From positions 1 to 41,677 of the forward strand of contig MPUH01000649.1 in assembly GCA_001970955.1 (NCBI GenBank): a DNA stretch of 41,677 bases. The letters run 5' to 3'. This DNA is from Stentor coeruleus (Eukaryota > Ciliophora > Heterotrichea > Heterotrichida > Stentoridae). The position numbers and the translations under genes are program-made. Under the pieces are notes generated by a model, which had not been told where the DNA came from, made no database searches, and saw only the letters and a program-made list of their open reading frames with translations. This document shows positions 1 to 9,637 of this stretch, in pieces (the first letter of the stretch is position 1; every line of letters begins with the position of its first letter).

Positions 1-23
1 GGTTTTTATCAAATTATAAGGAC

Positions 24-472
24 GTTTTTATCAAATTATAAGGACTGAAAGAATAATATTTTAGTGAAAATTAAAGGTTGAGAAGCTATCTCATTTCTGA
101 AAATTCAGTATCTTGATTCAAGAAATTTGTGCACAATTAAAATTACTTAACAGATGCAGCTCACTAAGAAAACTTTTAATTTAAGTTAGATCTCATTGAA
201 AGCCAAAGCAATATGTCACTAGGCCGTATCTTCTAGTGAATGGATATGCAAACTTATTCTCCTCTATTAAATAAAAGAATCAGAAATAATAAACCTTGAC
301 CATTAGCCACACTGTCAGGGATGGAAATGCTTCTAAGGCCTTCCAGGAGAAATAAAGATCTATGCATATCAGCTTTAATTTCCACAAATATTTCATTAAA
401 AGTATGTAAATTCATCCTATACATATTACTTTAAATATAAAGTAATTCAAAGTCTAGCTTATAAGCTTACAT
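24..472. repeat. Direct repeat arm A1
   Basis: This stretch is about 90-95% identical by eye to 2284-2725, in the same orientation. The two arms bracket the membrane-protein gene at 1153-2253. The first 45 bases hold a short tandem duplication of the repeat's own start (gttttta tcaaattata aggac). No coding frame is evident. The copies differ by scattered substitutions and small indels and do not touch an 'n', so this is a real duplication rather than an assembly overlap. Confidence 0.85.
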
Positions 473-749
473 CCTACACTATATCATATTTATTGCTCAA
501 TTCTATACATATTACTATTTCAAAATCTGCATAAAAGTCAAGGACTTTCAGACAAGTTCTAATGAAAAAGCAAATTTTTATAGTATAAAGAGCTTAGATT
601 ATTATTTCAACAAAATTTTTGAAAAAAATAAACTTCTTGTATAGAAAATATACGAGAAATTTTGTTGGAATCTGAAAAAGATCTACAGAACAACTATTTA
701 GTTGTAGTTTTTTATGGATGATAAGGAAATGAAGCTTATGAAGAAATGC

Positions 750-840
750 TAAGAAAACAAATATTCGTAAATGTTTGGACTAGGCATCCAAAACTAAAGA
801 ACTCCAGAATTATTGGAAAACTTATAAAGAAAAGGTAAAG
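750..840. repeat. Direct repeat arm B1
   Basis: Matches 2782-2876 in the same orientation (shared core 'taggcatccaaaactaaa' and following bases). It is the second block of the same duplication as arm A1. About 280 bp of unrelated sequence separates A1 and B1, against about 57 bp between A2 and B2, so one copy has had an internal insertion or deletion. It ends where the BDP1 fragment begins. Confidence 0.8.
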
Positions 841-842
841 CA

Positions 843-938
843 GCAAGAAATTGTCACAAACAAAGTGAAAATCGAAAATGGAAAAGTTGTTATCGATAAA
901 GATGCTATGATGGAAGCTTGTGCACAGAAAAAAATTGA
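843..938 (+). pseudogene. BDP1 gene fragment
   Basis: This 96-bp piece matches 3750-3845 inside the BDP1 gene with two mismatches that I can see. It corresponds to about residues 84-115, upstream of the SANT domain, and the frame is intact, but there is no start codon, no SANT domain and no continuation. The junction with repeat arm B1 falls on a shared 'gtaaag', suggesting microhomology-mediated joining. It cannot encode a functional TFIIIB subunit. Confidence 0.85.
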
Positions 939-1152
939 GTCCTTGATTTCAAAATGAATACTAAATTTCAGCAAAATATTTTACATAAACCTTATCATCT
1001 AAAACTGTGTATATATATTCTAACATAAAAACACCATATCATACCTTAAATATTATAAATAATTTCCCATAAACCTCTCTAGACTATTTCTTTAAAAAAT
1101 ACTATAAAACAAACAAATTAAATAATCCTAAATATTTTAACTAATAATTTTA
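939..1152. other. Flank downstream of gene 1
   Basis: AT-rich sequence between the BDP1 fragment and the end of the minus-strand membrane-protein gene. It is C-rich over G on the plus strand, as expected downstream of a minus-strand gene here. No feature recognised. Confidence 0.5.
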
Positions 1153-2253
1153 CTAATTCTTGTGCTCATTATCATCATCAAAACTTTGGCTCACTGATTT
1201 ATTAATTCTATCATTATTCATAAAATCATCATGGTAATAATCTGGTGGTATCTCAGGAGGATTCATAAAGTCTTCAGGTTTTTTTAGTTCTTTTTCTTCT
1301 AAAACTTCTTTTGGCTGACTAGTTATATAAAAAGGGGGTTGGGTATTAAAATTAAGTGCTGAGCTAGGCTGGTCAATCAAATTAGTTTCTAAACTCCGAA
1401 TTTCATTTGAATATGCAAATTGATCAGGTTCTCTTCTTAATTTAAAAGTAGAATCCGATTGAATTATCACTCCAATGTCTGAAGATTGTTGTTCACTTAA
1501 TTGTATTTTTCTTCTTAAATTAGCTTTTTTAAATGCAATTAACATTTTTTTAGATTGTAAAAAGAAAACAGCAATGCAAATCGGCATAGTTATAAAAGCA
1601 ATTATAAATGGTATAAAGCCCGTATCTGCTGTGACAGGTGAATAGTTAGAATTAAAAACGTTATGATAAGATTTTTCTGGTCTGATATTTATTTTTAATA
1701 CCCAAGTGATGGTAAATACTATAAAATTTAATGGAGGGATTATAGTTATTATACCAATAATAATAGGGAAACACTCATATCCTGTTCTCCATCCCAATTT
1801 ATAAAATAAGATAGCAAAAAAATAGAGTCCTAAAGTCGGATAAAATCCAAGCTGAAAAATTTTCCATGAATAACTCCATTCTTTAAAAAATTCGCATTCT
1901 CCTATACAATTATCATAGCATTCAAGAAATGTTTGATTTTTACTACAATGCACTTCAAAATATGGTTCATTCTTAGTTGAATTGAAATCTAATTTTGTAG
2001 AAGAGTTACTGAAGAATATTACGTTGACATCTTCTGAAGGTCCATTTATTGAGCCTTTGAATTTAAACTCAGAATCCCCATTTGTCCATATTTGATAGAA
2101 AGTAGTGTCTAATGCGTAGCACATAAAAGAACTTGCGCAAATATAAAAAAAAACGAGAATATTCATACAGCAGGAACATTCTATAGTCTTCATTCTTTTC
2201 TTTTTTTGTTCATCTTCTTCATAGCCTTTTTCAAAATAATCAGACCTAACCAT
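1153..2253 (-). CDS. Predicted four-pass membrane protein, unknown family
   Basis: A 366-residue protein that I do not recognise. A hydrophobic segment near residues 29-49 could be a signal anchor. A Cys-rich loop (about 50-130) follows with N-glycosylation sequons at N83, N91 and N106. Three further hydrophobic stretches lie near 133-152, 161-186 and 212-233, then a hydrophilic tail of about 130 residues rich in Ser, Asp, Pro and Glu. A luminal or extracellular loop with a cytoplasmic tail is the likely topology. It begins with ATG and ends with TAG, with no intron. It sits exactly between the two arms of a direct repeat, so it may have arrived with, or been captured by, a duplication. The role is unknown. 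Confidence 0.75.
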   Translation of the reverse strand: MVRSDYFEKGYEEDEQKKKRMKTIECSCCMNILVFFYICASSFMCYALDTTFYQIWTNGDSEFKFKGSINGPSEDVNVIFFSNSSTKLDFNSTKNEPYFEVHCSKNQTFLECYDNCIGECEFFKEWSYSWKIFQLGFYPTLGLYFFAILFYKLGWRTGYECFPIIIGIITIIPPLNFIVFTITWVLKINIRPEKSYHNVFNSNYSPVTADTGFIPFIIAFITMPICIAVFFLQSKKMLIAFKKANLRRKIQLSEQQSSDIGVIIQSDSTFKLRREPDQFAYSNEIRSLETNLIDQPSSALNFNTQPPFYITSQPKEVLEEKELKKPEDFMNPPEIPPDYYHDDFMNNDRINKSVSQSFDDDNEHKN

Positions 2254-2283
2254 TTTATTTTATTCACCAGGTATAAACAATTA

Positions 2284-2725
2284 GTTTTTATCAAATTATA
2301 AGGACTGAAAGAATAATATTTTAGTGAAAATTAAAGGTTGAGAAGCTATCTCATTTCTGAAAATTCAGTTCAAGAAAATTGTACACAATTAAAATTACTT
2401 GACGGATGCAGCTCACTAAAGAAACTTCTAATTTAAATTAGATCTCATTTGAAAGCCAAAGCAATATGTCACTAGGCCGTGTCTTCTAGTGAATGGATAT
2501 GCAAACTATTTCTCCTCTATTAAATAAAAGAATCAGAAATCATAAACCTTGACAATTAGTCACACTATCAAGGATGGAAATGTTTCCAAGGTCTTCCAGG
2601 AGAAATAAAGATCTATGCATACCAACTCTAATTTTCTCAAATATTTCACTAAAAGTATGTAAATTCATCCTATACATATTACTTTAAATATAAAGTAATT
2701 CAAAGTCTAGCTTATAAGCTTACAT
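2284..2725. repeat. Direct repeat arm A2
   Basis: Second copy of arm A1 (24-472). It starts about 30 bp upstream of the membrane-protein gene's start codon, so it may contain that gene's promoter. No coding frame recognised. Confidence 0.85.
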
Positions 2726-2781
2726 AAATTCTAGTGTTCTTTGATATTTTATATTATATATATTAAGAAAATAAAACAATA

Positions 2782-2876
2782 ATAAGAAAAGTAAATATTG
2801 GTAAATGTTTGGGCTAGGCATCCAAAACTAAAAAACTCCAGAATTATTGGAAAACTTATGAAGAAAAGGGTAAAGC
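2782..2876. repeat. Direct repeat arm B2
   Basis: Second copy of arm B1 (750-840). Beyond it the two loci diverge: here a CXC-like relic begins, whereas copy 1 continues into the BDP1 fragment. Confidence 0.8.
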
Positions 2877-2886
2877 CAAGGTTATT

Positions 2887-3260
2887 TTTATAAGTTTAGG
2901 ATTTTAGATTAATTATAGATGTAAAGTAGAAGATAAAGATTAATTAGAAGATGAGCAACCTGCTCAATCAAAAAAATGTCTTAAAAAATCCTTTTGTAAA
3001 ACCTAAAAAGTATTTTACAAAGGAAAAGCTTAGAAATTGAAATAAAATTCTGAAAGAAGCTAAGATACTCATCAGTGTAAAATCAAACAGCTTTTTAATT
3101 ATGAAAAGAGTTATAAGTAATCTTATAAAAATTCATGCTAATGTGTAGGCTTTTTTGCTTTGATAAGATGAGAATTGTAAAAAATATTTTGCAGAATGGT
3201 TTTATATAGGAGATAAGTGCAGTTGATTTAATGTGGAAATGATTTTTAGGTTTTTAATAA
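2887..3260 (+). pseudogene. Possible CXC (tesmin/TSO1-like) domain relic
   Basis: A broken plus-strand frame shows two cysteine clusters resembling the paired CXC motifs of tesmin/TSO1-type DNA-binding proteins. The first reads roughly C-x-KKSFC then VFYKG. After about 35 residues the second reads C-stop-C, then CKKYFAEWFYIGDKCS, which matches the family pattern C-x2-K-Y-C-x-C-F-x2-G-x2-C-S in length and at C, E, F, G, K, C and S. The frame carries about eight TAA/TAG codons and one frameshift near 3167, so it is not translatable as a standard gene. Assignment rests on spacing and a few residues only. Confidence 0.35.
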
Positions 3261-3501
3261 GTATATCAAAGACTTAAGATATTAATTATTTGACTAATTA
3301 TCTTAATTCTATTCATAAGCTTAAAGCATTTCTATCAAAATCCCACTTTCCAGCAACAACTAAAAGAAGATATTTTTACATTAAAATCTGCTTCTTATCT
3401 CACAAAAATATCCCAAAATTTTAAAAATAACAAAAATCCCAAAACTAAAAACCCCAACACTCAAAACTAAAATCCAAAATCTAACCTAAATTATAATAAA
3501 A

Positions 3502-4170
3502 ATGTCTTCTAAATCACAAGGTGAAAGCAAAATGGAACTTGACCGCAAACAGACCCTGGCAGATATCGCCAGGCCAAAAAACCCTCAAAATCGTGGCCGT
3601 AAACGTAGTCGAACTCCCCAAGTAAACTCTAACATCCTAACAAGCCCATTAAACGAAGAAAAGCTCAAAAATGTCGAAAAGCTATTCGCAAATGCTAAGA
3701 CCAACATCGCCAAAATTGAAGAAGAAAAGCTTATCCGCCAACCAGTAAAGCAAGAAATTGTCACAACCAAAGTGAAAATCGAAAATGGAAAAGTTGTTAT
3801 CGATAGAGATGCTATGATGGAAGCTTGTGCACAGAAAAAAATTGACCCAAACGAACTAGTCCGGGTCTTAGGAAATGATAAAAAATTCAGAGGGAATAAA
3901 AAAAAGCATAATGAAAGGTGGAATGAAGAAGAAACTCAGCTTTTTTATACAGCTTTGCAGATGTTTGGAACAGATTTCGAAATGATTTCTAATTTCATGC
4001 AGAATAGGAATCGTAATCAGATTAAATCGAAATATAAAAAAGAAAGCAAGGTCAACCCTGTAAGAATTGATCATGCAATATGGAATCGAATTGATTTGAG
4101 TAAGGAAGCTTATGAAAATTATATAGAAACATTTAGAAGCACAGAGGAAACTAATGCACAAGAGGATTAG
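3502..4170 (+). CDS. BDP1: TFIIIB subunit B'' (BDP1)
   Basis: RNA polymerase III initiation factor subunit that binds the TBP-BRF-DNA complex and is needed for transcription of tRNA and 5S genes. The SANT/Myb-like domain at about residues 138-187 is diagnostic: RWNEEETQLFYTALQMFGTD followed by an 'RNRNQIKSKYKKE' helix, as in BDP1 from yeast to human. Upstream are a basic N-terminus and a short acidic/coiled stretch (50-80). At 222 residues it is close to a minimal BDP1 (yeast about 594). The ATG lies in 'ataataaaaATG', a context seen before other genes here. It ends TAG. No intron. A piece of this gene is copied at 843-938. Confidence 0.92.
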   Translation: MSSKSQGESKMELDRKQTLADIARPKNPQNRGRKRSRTPQVNSNILTSPLNEEKLKNVEKLFANAKTNIAKIEEEKLIRQPVKQEIVTTKVKIENGKVVIDRDAMMEACAQKKIDPNELVRVLGNDKKFRGNKKKHNERWNEEETQLFYTALQMFGTDFEMISNFMQNRNRNQIKSKYKKESKVNPVRIDHAIWNRIDLSKEAYENYIETFRSTEETNAQED

Positions 4171-5447
4171 AAAAAGAATTTCTAGGTATGAATATGAGGA
4201 TGTTGTTTACTGATATGATGACTTAGTATTAATTTTCTTATAAAATATTATAATATGGACAACTATAATACTTTTAAATCTGTTTTAGTATCATTTGATT
4301 ACTAATATTCTTTATTTAGCGTTAAAGATATAACTGAATATATAATAATAACTATAAAAATTATAAGAAAAAAAAAACCACTATCACATTTACGCCTGCT
4401 AAGGTATTTATTTCACAAGATCTTGAAATGATAAGGAAAGTGATAGAAATTATTAGAAAAAAAAAAGAGAACAAAAAAATAAAATTATAAAAATGCTTTT
4501 ATGTGTGATTATTTTTAGTTNGATTACTAATATTCTTTATTTAGCGTTAAAGATATAACTGAATATATAATAATAACTATAAAAATTATAAGAAAAAAAA
4601 ACCACTATTAAATTTACGCCTGCTAAGGTATTTATTTCACAAGATCTTGAAATGATAAGGAAAGTGATAGAAATTATTAGAAAAAAAAAAAAGAGAACAA
4701 AAAAATAAAATTATAAAAATGCTTTTATGTGTGATTATTTTTAGTTATACATGAAGGACTAATAGTTATGAATACTACTAGAGATCAAAAAAACAATAAG
4801 AACTATTGGTTTTGGAAGTGATATAAAGAACTTAATAGGGTTTTGGTTTAATAAAAATAAACACTTTATGGTCTGAAAATTATATTCGAGTTAAAAAGTT
4901 GAAGTTATTAAAATAGATTTTAAGGCTATAAGGGAAATCTAAGTACAAGAATATCAGAAATTGCTTTTAAGACATAAGTAAAACTTCCTATCACATTATA
5001 TATATAAAATATTAAATTTTAGTTTATTCCATTTTCTACTAATGAATTTTAGAGCATAGAATAAGGGCGGATATTGAGAGGAATATTTAGTCCTAAAGTA
5101 AACTGTATCTGATCAAGGTTTGTTGGTTCTAAAATCTTTTTCTTTAGGCTAGTTCTGTATTTTAAACTACTTATTGACGCTAATTATGTGACTCTTACTT
5201 AACTGAGGAGGTCTTTGCTGTTATTTTTCTTTAGTGTCAAGATGATGCATGCAAATCTTGTGTTTAGCTTATTCTTCTTGAAGAATCCAGTTTACTTAAT
5301 CACGTTTTAAAGTTCATGTAGTATTTGTAACAAACTGAGCATTTGGTTCTATAAGAGTGGATGCTACATGCAAACAGGAGAGATATTGACTTTTTAATCT
5401 TAATGCAATAGTGATAGGTATATAGATTTAAGTAGAGTCTTATATAA
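4171..5447. other. Intergenic DNA with a contig-join duplication
   Basis: About 1.28 kb between BDP1 and the first B56 gene. 4297-4520 and 4522-4745 are near-identical on either side of the 'n' at 4521 and represent one sequence. The first ~100 bp is G-rich, as seen downstream of plus-strand genes here. No gene, tRNA or convincing relic recognised. Confidence 0.6.
4521..4521. other. Contig join ('n') with 224-bp overlap
   Basis: Sequence left (4297-4520) and right (4522-4745) of the 'n' is the same apart from homopolymer-length differences and about one mismatch. The same signature occurs at 13578, 20532, 21825, 21990, 27163, 33163, 33346 and 35090. True genomic length is therefore roughly 0.9 kb less than the window. 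Confidence 0.9.
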
Positions 5448-6932
5448 ATGTCTGCACCCACGAGTTTTAAAGGTGGAGCAGCTGCGGGTCGCGGGAAAGT
5501 GGCGAAAGTAGCTAAGGCTGCTGCTGTTGTCCCAGTAAAAGGCAAAGCTAATGCCGAACCGAAGAACCCTAAAGACGCTAAAGAGTTGTTTTTAAAGCGA
5601 ATTCAAATGTGCAGTGTGACATACGACTACTCTGATGATGCTAAAGATGCTAAAGCTAAATCTGAACGTCTAACTGCCTTACAAGAGCTTAGAGAGTTCT
5701 TAAATGATACAAAAAATGTTGCCACATACGTCTTACCACATTTAGATATAGTCCTTGAGATGATCAGAAAAAATATTTTCCGGCCTTTGCCGATGGACAA
5801 AAAATCAGCAGATAAACTCGGTCCTTCTGAAACTGGTGTTGAAGATCAAGATATTGTTATTGACCCAGCCTGGCCTCATTTACAAGGTGTTTATGAATTC
5901 TTTTTCGAACTGATAGTTTGTGAAGTGACTGATGTAAAAAGCATTAAAATTTATGTGACACCTGCTTTTGTCCAAGAATTCCTCCAACTTTTTGATAGTG
6001 AAGAACCTAGAGAAAGAGATTATTTGAAGAATATTTTACATAGACTTTATGCAAAACTAGTCCCTAGAAGGAAAATGATAAGGAAAGCTATAAATGATTG
6101 CTTTTTGACTATGATTCATGAAACTCAAAGGTTTAATGGGGCTAGTGAACTTTTGGATATATTAGCTAGTATTATTAGTGGTTTTGCTGTACCTTTACGT
6201 GAAGAGCATGTGATATTTTTCAAAAATGTACTGATTCCTTTACATAAAGTCCAAACCTCGCATTTATTCCATGAACAACTATTAAGGTGTTCAATGTTGT
6301 TTTTAAGTAAAGATCATGCTTTGGCTATACCTCTGGTTGAAGGTTTGCTCAGATATTGGCCATTTGGTAATTCCCCTAAAGAAACTCTTTTCCTTGCTGA
6401 ACTTAATGATGTGATTGAAGTTTGTGAATTATCAAAACTTGAACCTCTTATACCAAAACTATTCAAAAGGTTGATAAGATGTATATCAGGACCACAGTTA
6501 CAGGTTTCTGATAGAGCGATGCAATTTTTTGAAAATGATTACTTTTTAGGTATTTTAAGAACATTTAAGCAAATAACTTTCCCAATGATAGTTCCGATTA
6601 TTGTTGATTTAGCAGAGACTCATTGGCATAAGATATTATTAGAAAGTTTTAATGCTTTGAAAACAATACTTAAAGAAATCGACCCTGTAGCTTTTGATAG
6701 AGCGTTACAAGGACCTAGGGATGCAGTTAAAGCTAACTCACTTAATGCTATGCACAACATAGCTAAAAGATCAGGAATTGAGGCACAATGGGAAGCCTTA
6801 ACAAAAAAAGCTAAGACTGTTGACCCAAATTTTGTCCCACCAGTCGTCCCTTATGTTGAGCATCATGTAGTTGGTCTTCACAACATGAATGGTACCGAAC
6901 TTTCATCTAATAATCTTATTCCTCCAGTTTAG
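5448..6932 (+). CDS. PP2A regulatory subunit B56 (B'), copy 1
   Basis: Regulatory B56/B' subunit that selects substrates for protein phosphatase 2A. The 494-residue protein carries the B56 HEAT-like repeat core from about residue 42: an LFLKRIQMCSV...YDYSDD start, NIFRPLP, an acidic loop 'DPAWPHLQGVYEFF', 'DSEEPRERDYLK' and 'LLRYWPFGNSPKE', all typical of the family. The N-terminal 40 residues are low-complexity Ala/Gly/Lys and specific to this copy. The ATG follows 'cttatataa'. It ends TAG with TAA right behind. A tandem paralogue starts 180 bp downstream and shares flanking sequence, so the pair arose by tandem duplication. Confidence 0.93.
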   Translation: MSAPTSFKGGAAAGRGKVAKVAKAAAVVPVKGKANAEPKNPKDAKELFLKRIQMCSVTYDYSDDAKDAKAKSERLTALQELREFLNDTKNVATYVLPHLDIVLEMIRKNIFRPLPMDKKSADKLGPSETGVEDQDIVIDPAWPHLQGVYEFFFELIVCEVTDVKSIKIYVTPAFVQEFLQLFDSEEPRERDYLKNILHRLYAKLVPRRKMIRKAINDCFLTMIHETQRFNGASELLDILASIISGFAVPLREEHVIFFKNVLIPLHKVQTSHLFHEQLLRCSMLFLSKDHALAIPLVEGLLRYWPFGNSPKETLFLAELNDVIEVCELSKLEPLIPKLFKRLIRCISGPQLQVSDRAMQFFENDYFLGILRTFKQITFPMIVPIIVDLAETHWHKILLESFNALKTILKEIDPVAFDRALQGPRDAVKANSLNAMHNIAKRSGIEAQWEALTKKAKTVDPNFVPPVVPYVEHHVVGLHNMNGTELSSNNLIPPV

Positions 6933-7112
6933 TAATATCGCCCTTTTTATTTTTTGTAGTATTTCTCATATAATTTACTATATTTTTGATATGAACTTAC
7001 TATGTTTTTAAATAAATGCTATATAATTACTTATATTCTTAAAGCAAAATAGTTCATTTTAAATGTTTATTATACAAAATGCTCTAATGGACTTATATAA
7101 ATTTTGGAACCT

Positions 7113-8519
7113 ATGAGTCGTAAAGATTGGATTATTGAAAGTCGCAAGAAATTTATGAAAGGTAAGTGTGCTAAAGAATTGTTTTTAAAGCGAATTAAAG
7201 CATGCAGCGTAGCATATGACTATTCTGACGATACTAAGGATATTAAAGCTAAAACTGAACGTTTAACTGCCTTACAAAAACTAAGTGAATGCTTAAAAGA
7301 TAATGAAAACGTTATCAATTATGTCTTACCACATTTGGACATAGTCTTTGAAATGATCAGAAAAAATATTTTCCGGCCTTTGCCGATGGACAAAAAAGCA
7401 GTAAACAAACTCGGGCTTTCAGAAATTGGTGTTGATGATCTAGATATTGTTATAGACCCAGCTTGGCCTTATTTGCAAGGTATTTATGAACTCTTTTTAG
7501 ATTTGATAATCTGTGAAGAAATTAGCACAAGAGACATGAAAGTTTATATGAGACCTGATTTTTTTCAGGATTTACTTCAGCTTTTCGATAGTGAAGAACC
7601 TAGAGAAAGGGAATTTTTAAAGATCATTTTATACAGGCTTTATGCAAAGCTAATCCCTAGAAGAAAAATTATAAGGAAAATTATAAGTGATTGCTTTTTG
7701 ACTATAATTCATGAAACTCTAAGGTTTAATGGGGTTGGTGAACTCNTGGATATATTTTCAACTTTTATTAGTGGTTTTACCGTACCTTTACGTGAAGAGC
7801 ATGTGGAATTTTTTAAGAATGTACTGATTCCTTTACATAAAGTCCAAACCTCACATTTATTCCATGAAAATCTATTAAGATGTTTGATGATGTTTATAAG
7901 CAAAGATAATATGCTAGCTGTTCCTTTGATTGAAGGCTTACTCAGATATTGGCCATTTGGTTGTTCCCTTAAAGAAATTCTTTTCCTTGCTGAACTTAAT
8001 GATGTGATTGAAGTTTGTGAGTTATCAAAACTTGAACCTCTTATACCAAAACTATTCAAAAGATTGATAAAATGTATATCAGAACCACAGCTACAGGTTT
8101 CTGATAGAGCGATGAAATTTTTTGAAAATGATTACTTTTTGGGTATTTTAAGAACATTTAAGCAAATAACTTTCCCAATGATAGTTCCGATTATTGTTGA
8201 ATTAGCAGAGATTCATTGGCATAAGACTTTATTAGAACGTCTTAATGCTTTGAAAGTAATACTTAAAGAAATCGACCCTGAAGCTTTTGATAGAGAAGGA
8301 CCTAGGGATGCAATTAAAGCTAGCTCACTTAATACTATGTATAACACAGCTAAAAGATTAGAAATTGAGGCACAATGGGAAGCTTTAACAAAAAAAGCTA
8401 AGACTGTTGACCCAAATTTTGTCTCACCAATCGTCCCTTATGTTGAGCATCATGTAGCTGGTCTTCACAACATGAACAATACCAAACTTTCATCTAATAA
8501 TCTTATTCCTCCAGTTTAG
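7113..8519 (+). CDS. PP2A regulatory subunit B56 (B'), copy 2
   Basis: Tandem paralogue of the 5448 gene, same family and fold, 468 residues from the ATG at 7113. The core is well conserved (NIFRPLP, DSEEPRERE, LLRYWPFG), with many substitutions in the first half and a nearly identical second half. The 5' end aligns with copy 1, but the ancestral ATG reads ATT (7101-7103); an ACG codon four codons on has become ATG and is the probable new start. The Ala/Lys-rich stretch is shortened by about 66 nt. One base is unresolved ('n' at 7746; TTG in copy 1). Specificity may differ from copy 1 through the altered N-terminus. Confidence 0.9.
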   Translation: MSRKDWIIESRKKFMKGKCAKELFLKRIKACSVAYDYSDDTKDIKAKTERLTALQKLSECLKDNENVINYVLPHLDIVFEMIRKNIFRPLPMDKKAVNKLGLSEIGVDDLDIVIDPAWPYLQGIYELFLDLIICEEISTRDMKVYMRPDFFQDLLQLFDSEEPREREFLKIILYRLYAKLIPRRKIIRKIISDCFLTIIHETLRFNGVGELXDIFSTFISGFTVPLREEHVEFFKNVLIPLHKVQTSHLFHENLLRCLMMFISKDNMLAVPLIEGLLRYWPFGCSLKEILFLAELNDVIEVCELSKLEPLIPKLFKRLIKCISEPQLQVSDRAMKFFENDYFLGILRTFKQITFPMIVPIIVELAEIHWHKTLLERLNALKVILKEIDPEAFDREGPRDAIKASSLNTMYNTAKRLEIEAQWEALTKKAKTVDPNFVSPIVPYVEHHVAGLHNMNNTKLSSNNLIPPV

Positions 8520-8586
8520 TAGCATAATTCACTTTATTTCTGAAACTTATTATATTTTCACAGAAACATTCATAATTACTTATATT

Positions 8587-9393
8587 CTAAAAGCAAACAG
8601 TTAAAACACAAATATTATCTTGCGAGCCTAAGCTTACTGCCCTCTGAACCAGTTCATTGCATATTTCTATACTGCTCTTCCCTTGGTTAAACCTAATCGA
8701 AGAATAGTCTATAACATCCCAAATTCCATCTGATGCAATAATTAAATACAAATCATTCATTGTAATTAATCTTCTAAGCACATAAGGTACTCCACTTACC
8801 CCTTTATTTTTCAAATGATGGTCACCAAGTGCTCTTGTGACTGCTAACTGCCCTCCAACCCTTGCCCTTATAATAATCCCCCCAGATGTTACAATCCTAT
8901 CAATTTCCGCATAATCAGTACCTTTATGATCATAGCTAACTTGTTCAGTACCTTCTGTCGTTACAATAACTGCTTTGGAGTCTCCAACATTGGCTATATA
9001 AAGTACTTTTTGATTACCTTCTTTTTGTAAAAACCCTATTGTTGCTGTAGTTCCTGATGTGACTGCCCCAGTTAATCTTAGCTGATCATCAACTTTTTGA
9101 AAGCATTTTATAAAAGCTTGTGGGACATCATCTGGAAACTCTTGAAGACATTTACGGAGTTCTTCATGAAGACGGGCTTTACAATAGTCTACCGCTTCAC
9201 TACCTCCATGGCCATCAAAAATAGCAAAATACCCTTGGTTTGAGTTGTTTAAATAAGGATCAATGATTTTACAAGAGTCTTCCATATAAGGACGGAATCT
9301 TATATTTTGTTCTTCTTTGTAGGCATAGTTGTTTATAGAACTACCATGAGGGATGTACTCTGATTGAGCTTTTTGGTTTATGCCGACATCCAT
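8587..9393 (-). CDS. PP2C-type (PPM) protein Ser/Thr phosphatase
   Basis: Metal-dependent phosphatase of 268 residues, essentially a bare catalytic domain. Visible PPM motifs: RPYMED (34-39), FDGHGG (59-64), GDSKAV (137-142), an 'LAVTRALGD' block (183-191), ASDGIWDV (220-227) and the terminal QDN (258-260); the metal-binding aspartates are all present. I start at the ATG at 9393; the open frame extends 23 codons upstream but with no ATG. It is convergent with B56 copy 2: stop codons are only 67 bp apart. The last codons align with sequence downstream of B56 copy 1, so the tandem duplication included this gene's 3' end. Substrate unknown. Confidence 0.92.
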   Translation of the reverse strand: MDVGINQKAQSEYIPHGSSINNYAYKEEQNIRFRPYMEDSCKIIDPYLNNSNQGYFAIFDGHGGSEAVDYCKARLHEELRKCLQEFPDDVPQAFIKCFQKVDDQLRLTGAVTSGTTATIGFLQKEGNQKVLYIANVGDSKAVIVTTEGTEQVSYDHKGTDYAEIDRIVTSGGIIIRARVGGQLAVTRALGDHHLKNKGVSGVPYVLRRLITMNDLYLIIASDGIWDVIDYSSIRFNQGKSSIEICNELVQRAVSLGSQDNICVLTVCF

Positions 9394-9637
9394 GGTTTTG
9401 TTTATATGGTTTCTAATATTAAAACTTTTTAAAAGTGAATATTTAGTTAGGATATTAAACAATAATAGTTGATTATGTTATAATTTTTCTAGAAATGCTT
9501 GTAAGATAAAAAAGATAGCTTTAAAATACTAGATGAAATAGGCGGGTTTTGAGAATTTAAACTAAGGTTTTATATTAAAATTTATAATGATGAAATTATA
9601 TAGAAGATGATTTAGCATGATAAGATTAAATAATTGT

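Noticed and set aside
3585..4161. Minus-strand frames inside BDP1
   Set aside because: Shadows of the BDP1 coding sequence.
4297..4745. Apparent 224-bp tandem repeat
   Set aside because: It is centred on an 'n' and, like eight other cases, is best explained as an unmerged contig overlap.
7162..7176. GTAAGTGTGCTAAAG as a 15-nt intron in B56 copy 2
   Set aside because: It lacks the TAG end and the A10, and it encodes residues aligned to copy 1 (AKEL).
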